A stretch of 64,000 bases of DNA from Butyricimonas paravirosa. GTDB lineage: Bacteria > Bacteroidota > Bacteroidia > Bacteroidales > Marinifilaceae. How positions within the stretch are numbered: position 1 is the stretch's first letter; each line of letters begins with the position of its first letter. Location: contig NZ_CP043839.1 in the NCBI RefSeq assembly GCF_032878955.1, forward strand, positions 3,162,001-3,226,000. The letters run 5' to 3'. The notes under the pieces are model-generated. The model made no database searches. It had not been told where the DNA came from and saw only the letters and a list, made by a program, of their open reading frames with translations. A program made the position numbers and the translations under genes. Below, in pieces: positions 26,327-34,823 of this stretch.

Positions 26327-26956
26327 ATGGATATAAGTCATAATTATGCGGAGGCGGTAAAAGCTATAAAAGGAGCGATATTGCGTAGTCAGTATCGTGC
26401 TATTTCTTCTGTGAATAAAGAGCAACTTTCTTTGTATTATGGTGTAGGACAATATGTCTCAGAAAATTCTCGTGATGGATTTTGGGGAACGGGTGCTATT
26501 GAGACGATTAGTCAGCAATTACAGAAGGAATTACCGGGGTTGCGAGATTTTTCTGCTGCTAATATCAAATTTATGCGCCAGTTTTATGAAAGTTGGAGCG
26601 GGCAGTTGAAATCGCTTACCGCGGTTAGCGAAGTGGAAAATCCTGATTTGATATTTTTTAATCGGGAACTCAATGCATTGGTCGTGATAGAACTGAAAAA
26701 AGGGGCGTTTAAGTCTTCGTATTTAGGGCAACTATGTACCTATTTACGCCTTGTTGATGATCAAATGCGTAAACCACACGAAAATCCATCTATTGGGATA
26801 GTACTTTGTAAAAGTGCAGATAAGAAGTATGTAGAATATGTGATTCAAGATTATGATAAACCGATGGGTGTGGTCACCTATAAAACTTCTGATGATATGC
26901 CTGAAAGGTTGAAACAGGCGTTACCTGACATGGAAGAATTGAAAAAATTGTTGTAG
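26327..26956 (+). CDS. DUF1016/YhcG-like PDDEXK nuclease, internally shortened
   Basis: This 209-residue protein joins the N-terminal helical DUF1016 region (about 8-92, to FMRQFYESW) directly to the end of the C-terminal PDDEXK nuclease domain (from about 105: NPDLIFFNRELNALVVIELK). Full-length relatives are about 340 residues, so roughly 130 residues between the halves are missing with the frame intact. Asp107 and the E-x-K of Glu122-Lys124 remain, but the first strands of the nuclease fold are lost, so activity is doubtful. DUF1016 proteins often travel with restriction systems or mobile DNA. Here the gene is alone, more AT-rich than its neighbours, has its own -7 box and is bracketed by 51-bp direct repeats. 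Confidence 0.85.
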   Translation: MDISHNYAEAVKAIKGAILRSQYRAISSVNKEQLSLYYGVGQYVSENSRDGFWGTGAIETISQQLQKELPGLRDFSAANIKFMRQFYESWSGQLKSLTAVSEVENPDLIFFNRELNALVVIELKKGAFKSSYLGQLCTYLRLVDDQMRKPHENPSIGIVLCKSADKKYVEYVIQDYDKPMGVVTYKTSDDMPERLKQALPDMEELKKLL

Positions 26957-26957
26957 T

Positions 26958-27008
26958 TGGGGATTAGTTTCCGGTTTAACGGGAAATATACCGCTTTTTA
27001 GAATTGTT
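26958..27008 (+). repeat. 51-bp direct repeat, copy 2 (after the DUF1016 gene)
   Basis: This copy repeats the 3' end of the PagL-like gene immediately after the DUF1016 stop codon (2 bp later). It has no coding role here because no PagL frame precedes it. Confidence 0.92.
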
Positions 27009-27044
27009 TGTATTATACGGAGTGGTAGTGTCGGGATTTTTGGC

Positions 27045-27052
27045 TAAATTTG
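27045..27052 (+). promoter_or_regulatory. Bacteroidota -7 box for dnaE
   Basis: TAAATTTG matches TAnnTTTG, 45 bp before the dnaE start codon. Confidence 0.45.
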
Positions 27053-27097
27053 TGATATGCCTTTTAGGGGTGTGTTAATATTTAATTAAGTGTATAT

Positions 27098-30000
27098 ATG
27101 GCATTTACGCATTTTCATGTACATTCTCAGTATTCTATTCTCGACGGGGCGGCGAGTGTGCCCGGTTTGGTGGAGAAGGCGATTGCCGACGGGATGAAGG
27201 CAATTTCGTTGACGGATCACGGGAATATGTTCGGGATAAAATTATTCTACGATACTTGTCGCAAAAAGGGGATAAAACCTATTTTGGGGGTGGAGGCCTA
27301 CGTGGCCCGGGTGTCTTTGTATAACAAGGAGAAACCGGTGGATCGTTCGGGAGAGCATTTGATTATCCTGGCCAAGAATCTGAAAGGGTATTTGAATTTG
27401 ATCAAGCTTTGTTCGGCGGCGTTTGTAGATGGGTATTATTATCGTCCGCGTATTGATAAGGCTTTGCTGGAGAAGCATCACGAGGGGTTGATTATTTCGT
27501 CGGCTTGTTTGGGAGGTGAGATTTGCCAGAAGATTATGGCCGGGGATATCGAGGGGGCGGAGGCGGCTGCCTTGTGGTACAAGAATTTGGTGGGGGAGGA
27601 TTATTACCTGGAGGTGATGAGGCATCCGGCAGAATCGGCTAAAGAGAGAGCGGAGGTTTACGATAACCAAGTGAGATGTAATGCGGAGATTCTGCGTATG
27701 GGTGAGAAGTTAGGAATCAAGGTGATTGCCACGAACGACGTGCATTTCTTGAACGCGGAGGATGCGGAGGCGCATGACCTGTTGATCTGTCTGAATACTC
27801 GTAAGGATTTGGATGATCCTAACCGGATGCGGTACACGCGGCAGGAGTGGTTCAAGACAACGGCCGAGATGGAAGAGTTGTTCAAGGATATTCCGCAGGT
27901 AATCGAGAATACGCAGGAGATTGTTGATAAAGTTGAAGATTATAAACTGGATTCTGATCCGTTGATGCCGGTTTTCCCGATCCCGCCGGAGATCGGTACG
28001 GAGGAAGAGTACCGGAAGAAATACACGGAAGAGGATTTGTTCAACGAGTTTACCCGTAACGAGAAAGGTGAGGTCGTTATGAGCGAGGAGGATGCCCAAA
28101 AGAAAGTGAAGAAGTTGGGGGGATATGATCGACTTTACCGTATCAAGTTGGAGGCGGATTATTTGAAGGAGTTGGCGATGAAGGGAGCCGTGCGGCGATA
28201 TGGTGAGAATATTCCACCGGATATTATGGAGCGTTTGATTTTCGAGTTGCATATCATGAAGACGATGGGTTTCCCGGGGTACTTTTTGATCGTGCAGGAT
28301 TTTATCCAAGCGGCTCGTGATATGGGGGTGATCGTGGGACCGGGGCGTGGTTCTGCTGCGGGAAGTGCCGTGGCGTATAGTCTGGGTATCACAAATATTG
28401 ACCCGGTGAAGTATGATTTGCTGTTCGAGCGTTTTTTGAATCCCGATCGTATCTCACTGCCGGATATTGACGTTGACTTTGATGATGACGGGCGTCAGCG
28501 GGTGTTGGAGTGGGTTACACAGAAATACGGGGCGGATAAGGTGTCGCACATCGTGACTTTCGGTAGTATGGCTGCCAAGATGGCGATTAAGGACGTGGCA
28601 CGGGTGCTGAAGTTGGATTTGTCGGAGGCAAACCGGTTGGCAAAGATGGTGCCGGAAACCCCGAAAATCACGTTGAAGAAGGCTTACAAGGAGAATCCTG
28701 ATTTGGAAAAAGAACGGGAGTCCTCGAACCCGCTGGTAGCAAAAACGCTCCATTTGGCGGAAATTTTGGAAGGTTCCGTGCGGCAGACGGGGGTACATGC
28801 TTGTGGTATTTTGATCAGTCGTGACCCGTTGACGGAACATATCCCAATTATGCCAACGGAAGGGGAAAGTTTGATGACGACTCAATATGACGGTCACTTC
28901 GTGGAGCCGATCGGATTGATCAAGATGGACTTTCTGGGGTTGAGGACGCTTTCGATTATAAAAACCTGTTTGGATAATATAAAGAAATCCCGCCACGAGA
29001 CGCTGGATGTGGATGCGATTTCGTTGGAGGATAAAGAGACATTCGAATTGTTTTCAAGAGGGGAGACTACCGGTCTGTTCCAGTTTGAGTCGCCGGGAAT
29101 GAAAAAGCATTTGAGGGCGTTGAAGCCGAACCGTTTTGAGGATTTGGTGGCCATGAATGCCTTGTATCGTCCCGGGCCTATGGAGTATATCCCGGATTTT
29201 ATCAAGCGTAAGCACGGGGAGGCTCCTATCGAGTACGATCACCCGATGATGGAGCCTTACTTGAAGGACACGTATGGTATTACCGTTTACCAAGAGCAGG
29301 TGATGTTGCAGTCCCGCGCATTGGGTAATTTTACCCGGGGTATGTCTGATACTCTTCGTAAGGCGATGGGTAAGAAACAGATAGACACGATGAACCAGTT
29401 GAAAACGCAGTTCATCGAGGGGTGTAATAAAAATGAGGAGTTCGTGAAAGGATGCAAGGAGATGGGGAAGGAGGTCAACCCGTTGGTTGATAAGATTTGG
29501 GGTGACTGGGAGGCATTTGCATCGTACGCGTTCAATAAATCACATTCGGTTTGCTACGCTTATATTGCTTACCAGACGGGATTTTTGAAAGCTCATTATC
29601 CTGCCGAGTTTATGGCGGCCAACTTGAGTTGTAACTTATCACAGATTGAGAAGGTTACGGTTTTTATGGACGAGTGTAAGCGAATGGGCTTGAGCGTGCT
29701 GGCTCCGGATGTGAACGAGTCGGATGATGATTTCACGGTGAACCACAAGGGAGATATTCGTTTCGGGATGGCTGGAATCAAGGGGGTTGGCGAGGCTGCC
29801 GTACATTCGATTATTCGGGAACGGAATACTAACGGGGTTTACAAGGATCTTTTCGATTTCTTCGAGCGTTTGGATTACAAGACGGTGAACAAGAAGACGT
29901 TGGAAAATCTGATTACCGCGGGAGGGTTGGATAGTTTCGGTTTGGATCGGTCGCAGTATTTCTATATGCCTGACGGCCACACGACATTTCTAGAAAATCT

Positions 30001-30763
30001 GGTGAATTACGGGCAGAAAAAGCAACAGGATAGTTTAATGATGCAGGCGACGCTGTTCGGGGGAATGGATGAATATGACGTGAAAAAGCCTACTGTTCCT
30101 TTGTGTGAACCTTGGACGGACGTGGAGAAGGCACGTAAAGAGAAGGAATTGATCGGTATATACCTAACTTCTCACCCTTTGGATTCGTATAAACTAGAGA
30201 TCAAGGCGATTTGTACTCCTTTGGAGAGTCTGAGCAGTGATTTGAGTTCTTACAAAGACCGGGACGTGACGATTGCGGGAATTATTGTCGCCATGCGAGA
30301 GGGAAAAACGAAGAAAGGGAATGATTTTGGTATTTTGACGATCGAGGATTTCACCGGTTCTTACGAGTTACCTTTCTTCGGAGAGGACTATATCAAGTTC
30401 CGGAATTATTTTATTTTGGAGACGTCGATCTACATCAAGGGTAGAGTGCAGGAAAAGAAGTGGGGAGGGGCCGGAGAGCTGACTTTTAACGTACAGAGCA
30501 TGGATTTGCTAAGCGTTATCAGTGAGAACCTGATTCGCTCGATCACGTTGCAGGTAGACGTGGAAAAGCTGACACACGAGCTTGTGTTAGAGATACATAA
30601 CCAGTTCGTGAACGAGAAGGGTGATCTCCCGTTGAATTTTATTTTGTATGACGGGACGGGACACCGGGTAAAGATGTTTTCAAGAACCTGTAAGATAGGG
30701 CGTTCGAGAGAATTATATGAATATTTTGAAAATAATGATGCTATTAAAATGAAAATTAATTAA
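27098..30763 (+). CDS. dnaE: DNA polymerase III subunit alpha
   Basis: This 1221-residue replicative polymerase has an N-terminal PHP domain (FTHFHVHSQYSILDGAASV and SLTDHGNMFG), the palm with catalytic Asp residues in LPDIDVDFDDDGR (about residue 455), finger segments (GRGSAAGSAVAYSLGITNID and MNALYRPGPMEYIPDFIKRK), a helix-hairpin-helix region near KSHSVCYAYIAYQTGFLKAH to GIKGVGEAAV, and a C-terminal OB fold (about 1040-1120, VTIAGIIVAMREGKTKKGN). Length and all blocks match intact DnaE. It catalyses leading- and lagging-strand synthesis. Confidence 0.97.
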   Translation: MAFTHFHVHSQYSILDGAASVPGLVEKAIADGMKAISLTDHGNMFGIKLFYDTCRKKGIKPILGVEAYVARVSLYNKEKPVDRSGEHLIILAKNLKGYLNLIKLCSAAFVDGYYYRPRIDKALLEKHHEGLIISSACLGGEICQKIMAGDIEGAEAAALWYKNLVGEDYYLEVMRHPAESAKERAEVYDNQVRCNAEILRMGEKLGIKVIATNDVHFLNAEDAEAHDLLICLNTRKDLDDPNRMRYTRQEWFKTTAEMEELFKDIPQVIENTQEIVDKVEDYKLDSDPLMPVFPIPPEIGTEEEYRKKYTEEDLFNEFTRNEKGEVVMSEEDAQKKVKKLGGYDRLYRIKLEADYLKELAMKGAVRRYGENIPPDIMERLIFELHIMKTMGFPGYFLIVQDFIQAARDMGVIVGPGRGSAAGSAVAYSLGITNIDPVKYDLLFERFLNPDRISLPDIDVDFDDDGRQRVLEWVTQKYGADKVSHIVTFGSMAAKMAIKDVARVLKLDLSEANRLAKMVPETPKITLKKAYKENPDLEKERESSNPLVAKTLHLAEILEGSVRQTGVHACGILISRDPLTEHIPIMPTEGESLMTTQYDGHFVEPIGLIKMDFLGLRTLSIIKTCLDNIKKSRHETLDVDAISLEDKETFELFSRGETTGLFQFESPGMKKHLRALKPNRFEDLVAMNALYRPGPMEYIPDFIKRKHGEAPIEYDHPMMEPYLKDTYGITVYQEQVMLQSRALGNFTRGMSDTLRKAMGKKQIDTMNQLKTQFIEGCNKNEEFVKGCKEMGKEVNPLVDKIWGDWEAFASYAFNKSHSVCYAYIAYQTGFLKAHYPAEFMAANLSCNLSQIEKVTVFMDECKRMGLSVLAPDVNESDDDFTVNHKGDIRFGMAGIKGVGEAAVHSIIRERNTNGVYKDLFDFFERLDYKTVNKKTLENLITAGGLDSFGLDRSQYFYMPDGHTTFLENLVNYGQKKQQDSLMMQATLFGGMDEYDVKKPTVPLCEPWTDVEKARKEKELIGIYLTSHPLDSYKLEIKAICTPLESLSSDLSSYKDRDVTIAGIIVAMREGKTKKGNDFGILTIEDFTGSYELPFFGEDYIKFRNYFILETSIYIKGRVQEKKWGGAGELTFNVQSMDLLSVISENLIRSITLQVDVEKLTHELVLEIHNQFVNEKGDLPLNFILYDGTGHRVKMFSRTCKIGRSRELYEYFENNDAIKMKIN

Positions 30764-30766
30764 TTT

Positions 30767-30813
30767 CGCCATGTCAAAGCGTTGGATCATGGCGGAACTT
30801 AATCCAACGCTTT
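30767..30813 (+). promoter_or_regulatory. Overlapping hairpins between dnaE and trxA (terminator or regulatory RNA)
   Basis: Stem A pairs CGCCATG (30767-30773) with CATGGCG (30788-30794). Stem B pairs AAAGCGTTGGAT (30776-30787) with ATCCAACGCTTT (30802-30813) and is followed by a T. The 5' arm of B lies in the loop of A and the 3' arm of A lies in the loop of B, so they either exclude each other or form an H-type pseudoknot. Stem B may simply be the dnaE terminator. Confidence 0.6.
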
Positions 30814-30850
30814 TAGCATGAATATTATTATAAACTTTAAAGATAGAAGT

Positions 30851-31165
30851 ATGGCTATTGCAGTTAATGATTCAAATTTCGAGGAAGTTGTGCTAAAAGC
30901 AGAAGTTCCTGTTCTTGTAGATTTCTGGGCAGAATGGTGTGGACCATGTAAAATGATGTTACCCATCGTGGAAGAGATCTCTAAAGAGTTCGAAGGTAAG
31001 TTAGTGGTTGCTAAAGTGAACGTGGATGAAGGTTCTGCTGCCGCTAAGTATGGTATTCGTAACATCCCGACAATTCTTTTCTTTAAGAATGGCGAGGTTG
31101 CTGACAAACAAGTAGGTGCAGTACCTAAGACGACTTTGGTTTCTAAAATCAATGCACTGCTTTAA
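30851..31165 (+). CDS. trxA: Thioredoxin
   Basis: This 104-residue cytoplasmic protein has no signal peptide and carries the classic active site VDFWAEWCGPCKMM (Cys30 and Cys33) and the cis-Pro segment NIPTILFFKNGE. It reduces protein disulfides using thioredoxin reductase. The frame opens at 30818, but the family start is the ATG at 30851. No convincing -7 box was found in the 87-bp gap, so transcription may come through the hairpins from dnaE. Confidence 0.95.
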   Translation: MAIAVNDSNFEEVVLKAEVPVLVDFWAEWCGPCKMMLPIVEEISKEFEGKLVVAKVNVDEGSAAAKYGIRNIPTILFFKNGEVADKQVGAVPKTTLVSKINALL

Positions 31166-31172
31166 AATATAA

Positions 31173-31196
31173 AACCGCCGATCGGCGGTTTTTTTG
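31173..31196 (+). terminator. Rho-independent terminator after trxA
   Basis: A perfect palindrome AACCGCCGATCGGCGGTT (31173-31190) runs into seven T. Strong and short. Confidence 0.9.
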
Positions 31197-31259
31197 TTTG
31201 TATTCCCTGTAACTTGTAGAGCGTAATCTCAACTTGTAACGGTTGCCGTAAGCGACGAC

Positions 31260-31796
31260 CTAATAGAGAAGATATCCGGCCACTCCTGCTGCTATAATCA
31301 TGAGAATCGGGTCCATTTTGAATTTGAAGGTGGCAATGAAGGCTATGGCGAAGATAATATAGCTTTTGTAGTCCACGAAGTTTTGTTTGTTCATCAATAA
31401 CAACGCTGCTGCCCCGATAAGTCCTAAAACAGTGATTTTTAAACCTTGCATGGCCATTTCCACGTATTTGTTGTCCCGGAACATGAAAAAGAACTTGGAG
31501 ATCGTGATCATGATGATCAGGGAGGGAAGACTGACGGCTATCGTGCAGATGGCTGATCCCCAGATGCTGCCTGTTGCCGTGTAGCCGATGTAAGTGGCGG
31601 TGTTGAAGGCAATAGGGCCGGGCGTGCTTTGTGAAATAGCCACGATGTCCGTGAAGTCGGCCACGCTGATCCAGTTGTGGGTTTCCACGACATCATGTTG
31701 TATTAACGAGAGCATGGCGTAACCGCCCCCAAAACCGAATAGGCCGATTTTGAAGAAGGTGATAAAGAGGCTGATATAGAGATCGAGTTCTGACAT
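31260..31796 (-). CDS. Chromate transporter half-protein (CHR family), second of a pair
   Basis: This 178-residue membrane protein has the CHR motifs FGFGGGYAMLSLIQHD and SQSTPGPIAFNTATYIGY and four to six hydrophobic segments. Short CHR proteins occur as adjacent pairs that together correspond to one full-length ChrA. Known full-length members export chromate; many gut homologues have no proven substrate. Its partner gene lies 56 bp upstream on the same strand, separated by a TTGAAAA-rich spacer. Confidence 0.88.
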   Translation of the reverse strand: MSELDLYISLFITFFKIGLFGFGGGYAMLSLIQHDVVETHNWISVADFTDIVAISQSTPGPIAFNTATYIGYTATGSIWGSAICTIAVSLPSLIIMITISKFFFMFRDNKYVEMAMQGLKITVLGLIGAAALLLMNKQNFVDYKSYIIFAIAFIATFKFKMDPILMIIAAGVAGYLLY

Positions 31797-31852
31797 GTTA
31801 ATTGAAAATTGAGAATTGGAAATTGAAAAACGGACTTTGTTTCATGACATTT

Positions 31853-32392
31853 TTAGAGTTTGTGGGTGATTTTGCCGTAAAGGAGGCCACCTAGGATGGC
31901 GGCGATGATGATATATATCGGCGAGAGGTTGAGTAACCAGACGAGTAGGGCGGCAATGACCGGGAAAATGATGGTTTTACGGGTGACTCCTGCCGACTTA
32001 CCCATTTTGTATAAAGGGGCAGCGATGAGGGCCACGACTGCCGGGCGGATGCCTTTGAATACTCGTTCTACTCCGGGGTTGTTTTTGAAATCTGTGAAAA
32101 TGATGGCGATTAACAGGATTACGATGAAAGAGGGGAGGATGGTTCCGAGGCTGGAAAAAATGACCCCTTTAATTCCTCGTGCCTTGTAACCCACGAAAAT
32201 GGCCGTGTTCAGTGCAATCGGTCCAGGGGCGGATTGGGCTATTGCCATCATCTCCACGAATTCGCTCTCTTTTAGCCAACCTTTTTTATCCACGACTTCT
32301 TGCTGGATGAGTGGTATCATCGCATAACCACCTCCTAGCGTGAAAGAACCGATCTTGAAAAACGAGATAAATATTTGCCAGTATGAAGCCAT
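31853..32392 (-). CDS. Chromate transporter half-protein (CHR family), first of a pair
   Basis: This 179-residue membrane protein has SFTLGGGYAMIPLIQQEVVD and AQSAPGPIALNTAIFVGYKA, the paired CHR motifs also present in the downstream gene. The two halves differ throughout, as expected for antiparallel halves of one transporter rather than a recent duplication. Function as for its partner. Confidence 0.88.
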   Translation of the reverse strand: MASYWQIFISFFKIGSFTLGGGYAMIPLIQQEVVDKKGWLKESEFVEMMAIAQSAPGPIALNTAIFVGYKARGIKGVIFSSLGTILPSFIVILLIAIIFTDFKNNPGVERVFKGIRPAVVALIAAPLYKMGKSAGVTRKTIIFPVIAALLVWLLNLSPIYIIIAAILGGLLYGKITHKL

Positions 32393-32415
32393 AATTTTGC
32401 GTTATATATCAGTGG

Positions 32416-32423
32416 CAAAGATA
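32416..32423 (-). promoter_or_regulatory. Bacteroidota -7 box for the chromate transporter pair
   Basis: The minus strand reads TATCTTTG, a full match to TAnnTTTG, 23 bp before the start codon. Confidence 0.55.
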
Positions 32424-32561
32424 CGATTTCCCGACTAAAATTCTTAATATTGTAGTGTTGAAAACAGTGCAGATGCGTTAAAACCTTGTTGATTTTTGGG
32501 ATGAGAGTTCAGGCCTTTGTACAGGCTCTGGTGAAGAATATACGAACTTGATGATTCATGT

Positions 32562-34688
32562 ATGAAAAAAAGTACGAAAAGAAAGATAATTGTTGTTTTG
32601 GGCCTGTTTGTGGTAGTCGGCCTGATCGTGTGGTTCGGGATTTTCCGCAAGGTGGGGAGGTTTGATACTTTGCAGGCGGTACCCGTGGATGCGGTCTTTA
32701 AGGTGAATATTGTGTCTGTAAATAGCGTGCATGAACGGTTGCACCGGAATTTTATCTGGAAATCGTTGAAAAATTATCCCTATTTCGAAGAGTATCATTC
32801 GAATTTGCAATACGTGGATTCCTTGGCGAATACCTATCCTAAATTAAAAAGGATATTAACTGATCGTCCGGTAACAATTTCATGTCATCAGGTGGGGTTG
32901 AACAAATACGATTTCCTGTACGTTTGTGATTTGGGGAAATTGAACGTGATTCAGGTGTTTGAAACGTTACTGCTGAAATTGGTGCAGGATGACGAGATAA
33001 AAATAAAGACGATCAAGGACCCGAACGGGGAGATCCGGGAGATTCGCTGGGCTGACTGGCGATTCTTTTTCACGATCAAGGATAATCTGCTGATCGGTTC
33101 ATCGTCTCATGCTCTGGTGGCTCGTTCTCTGGCTCGGTGTAAGACGAAGAAGGAGGTGCAGGAAGTGGTGGTTTCAGGGGATATAATGCTTGATCTTGAT
33201 CATCGGCAGTTGGGAAAATGGGTTACTTCGGTCATGGAGGCATCGGCGGTGGCAGATGAATTTTCATTGTTGAAAAATACCCGTTTAATGATGCAGTTGA
33301 ATGACAAATCTCTTCGTTTTGTCGGGGAAACGAGACCCGATCCTAATAAGTATTCTTTGTTGGATGTAGTTAGTTTCTTGGAAGGAGGTTCTTCTAACCT
33401 GGAGACGATCGCGGGTGAGAATACGGCAGCTTATGTTTCTTTTTGTTTTCCTTCTTTCAAGGATGCGGAAAATTTGCTGTTGGAGAATTACAAGGTGAAT
33501 AGCCTGCAATCTTACACGGAAATGAAGAAATCACTGGATCGGTTGAATAAATTTCTGAATATGGACGTGTTGGAGGTGTTTACATCTTGGATTGGTGGGG
33601 AGGTGGCAATTATCAAACCCCGTTTGGAGAACGATCAGAAGACGGACCATATCGTGCTGGCGATACGAGCAAAAGAGATTCATCTGGCCAAGGATCAAAT
33701 GGCTTATCTGGCCGAACAGATTCAATGGAAGACTCCTATCCGGGAGAGAGCGATGGAGTTTAACGGTCACACGATTCATTATTTCCGATTAAAAGGTTTT
33801 TTCCAGCTTTTCTTCGGGGGGATGTTCGAACGATTTGAACGCCCTTATTATACATTTTTGGGTGATTATGTCGTTTTTAGTAATTCTCCTGCCACACTCG
33901 CCGAGATGATTAAAGAGTACGTGCTGGGAAACACATTGGAGAATGACGAGAAGCATACGCGTTTAAAAGGGCAGTTGGGAAGTCGGAAGAACGTGTTCGG
34001 TTACGTGCAGACGCCCAATACATACGAGTATTTATATGATTCTTTCAAGGCGGGTTCCCAAGAGAGTCTGGAGAAGAACAGAGGGGCATTTCTGAGTTTT
34101 GAAACGATCGGTTTCTCGTTATCCAAGGAGGGAGGAATTTTTGAGACTCAGATTATAGCGAATTATAATGATAAGGCTCCCGAGGAGTACAAAATGCGAG
34201 AGTTAAATCGTCAATTTGAGAATCAGGTAAACAAGATCGAGGCAGGTTTTTATTATCCCGTGATTCCCGATAGTATTGCGGTGAGTAATCAAGAGTATTA
34301 CGAGTACAAGTCAGAACAGGCCATTTTCAAAGGGGCTCTGAAGGATGGAGAGCCGGATGGCGTGTGGTGCGTGTTTAATGTCGCGGGAAAGTTGCTCGGA
34401 CAATTTCCGTATGGCGACGGAAAGATAGACGGGGTTGCTCCGTTTTTTTACGAGAACGGGGATTTGTTGGCTCAGGTGACTTATAAGAACGGGGTGATTG
34501 CGGGCTATAAGGAGTTTTTTCCGGACGGGACACTTCGTACGGAGATCGTATATCGGAAAGGTGTACGACACGGCACGGCAAAGTTTTATTATAATACCGG
34601 GCATTTGTTCTGTGAAGGACGTTACAAGAACGGGCGACAGACCGGAAAATGGCGGTATTATAAAGTAACGGGGGAAAAACTTTATTAA
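32562..34688 (+). CDS. DUF3352-like membrane-anchored protein with C-terminal MORN/YwqK-like repeats
   Basis: This 708-residue protein has a single N-terminal membrane anchor (about 9-28, IIVVLGLFVVVGLIVWFGIF). A large periplasmic region follows that resembles the Bacteroidota DUF3352 group (about 35-570). The last 110 residues carry four or five repeats of the MORN/YwqK kind (GEPDGVWCVFNVAGKLLGQF, GYKEFFPDGTLRTEIVYRKG, GRQTGKWRYYKVTGEKLY). Such repeats appear in many Bacteroidota surface or periplasmic proteins; their role is not established. No catalytic motif is visible. It stands alone between divergent and convergent neighbours. Confidence 0.7.
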   Translation: MKKSTKRKIIVVLGLFVVVGLIVWFGIFRKVGRFDTLQAVPVDAVFKVNIVSVNSVHERLHRNFIWKSLKNYPYFEEYHSNLQYVDSLANTYPKLKRILTDRPVTISCHQVGLNKYDFLYVCDLGKLNVIQVFETLLLKLVQDDEIKIKTIKDPNGEIREIRWADWRFFFTIKDNLLIGSSSHALVARSLARCKTKKEVQEVVVSGDIMLDLDHRQLGKWVTSVMEASAVADEFSLLKNTRLMMQLNDKSLRFVGETRPDPNKYSLLDVVSFLEGGSSNLETIAGENTAAYVSFCFPSFKDAENLLLENYKVNSLQSYTEMKKSLDRLNKFLNMDVLEVFTSWIGGEVAIIKPRLENDQKTDHIVLAIRAKEIHLAKDQMAYLAEQIQWKTPIRERAMEFNGHTIHYFRLKGFFQLFFGGMFERFERPYYTFLGDYVVFSNSPATLAEMIKEYVLGNTLENDEKHTRLKGQLGSRKNVFGYVQTPNTYEYLYDSFKAGSQESLEKNRGAFLSFETIGFSLSKEGGIFETQIIANYNDKAPEEYKMRELNRQFENQVNKIEAGFYYPVIPDSIAVSNQEYYEYKSEQAIFKGALKDGEPDGVWCVFNVAGKLLGQFPYGDGKIDGVAPFFYENGDLLAQVTYKNGVIAGYKEFFPDGTLRTEIVYRKGVRHGTAKFYYNTGHLFCEGRYKNGRQTGKWRYYKVTGEKLY

Positions 34689-34823
34689 TTTTAGATTTTA
34701 AATTTTAGATTGAAAAATTTAATGATTTCGTGGTTAAGAAATCGTAGGTGAGGTCACTGAACTATGGAATCATAAATTTAGTGAGTTCCTCAATTTAAAA
34801 TCTAAAATTTAAAATCTAGAATT
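34687..34823. repeat. 25-bp inverted repeat between convergent genes
   Basis: The arms at 34687-34711 and 34799-34823 match in inverse at 24 of 25 positions and consist of TTTTAGA/TTTAAA words; the gap is 87 bp. The right arm overlaps the stop codon of the M23 peptidase gene. It could form a large hairpin in both converging transcripts. Confidence 0.8.

Noticed and set aside
31797..31852. TTGAAAA-rich spacer between the chromate transporter halves
   Set aside because: It contains related short words but no clear inverted arms, so I did not call it as an element.
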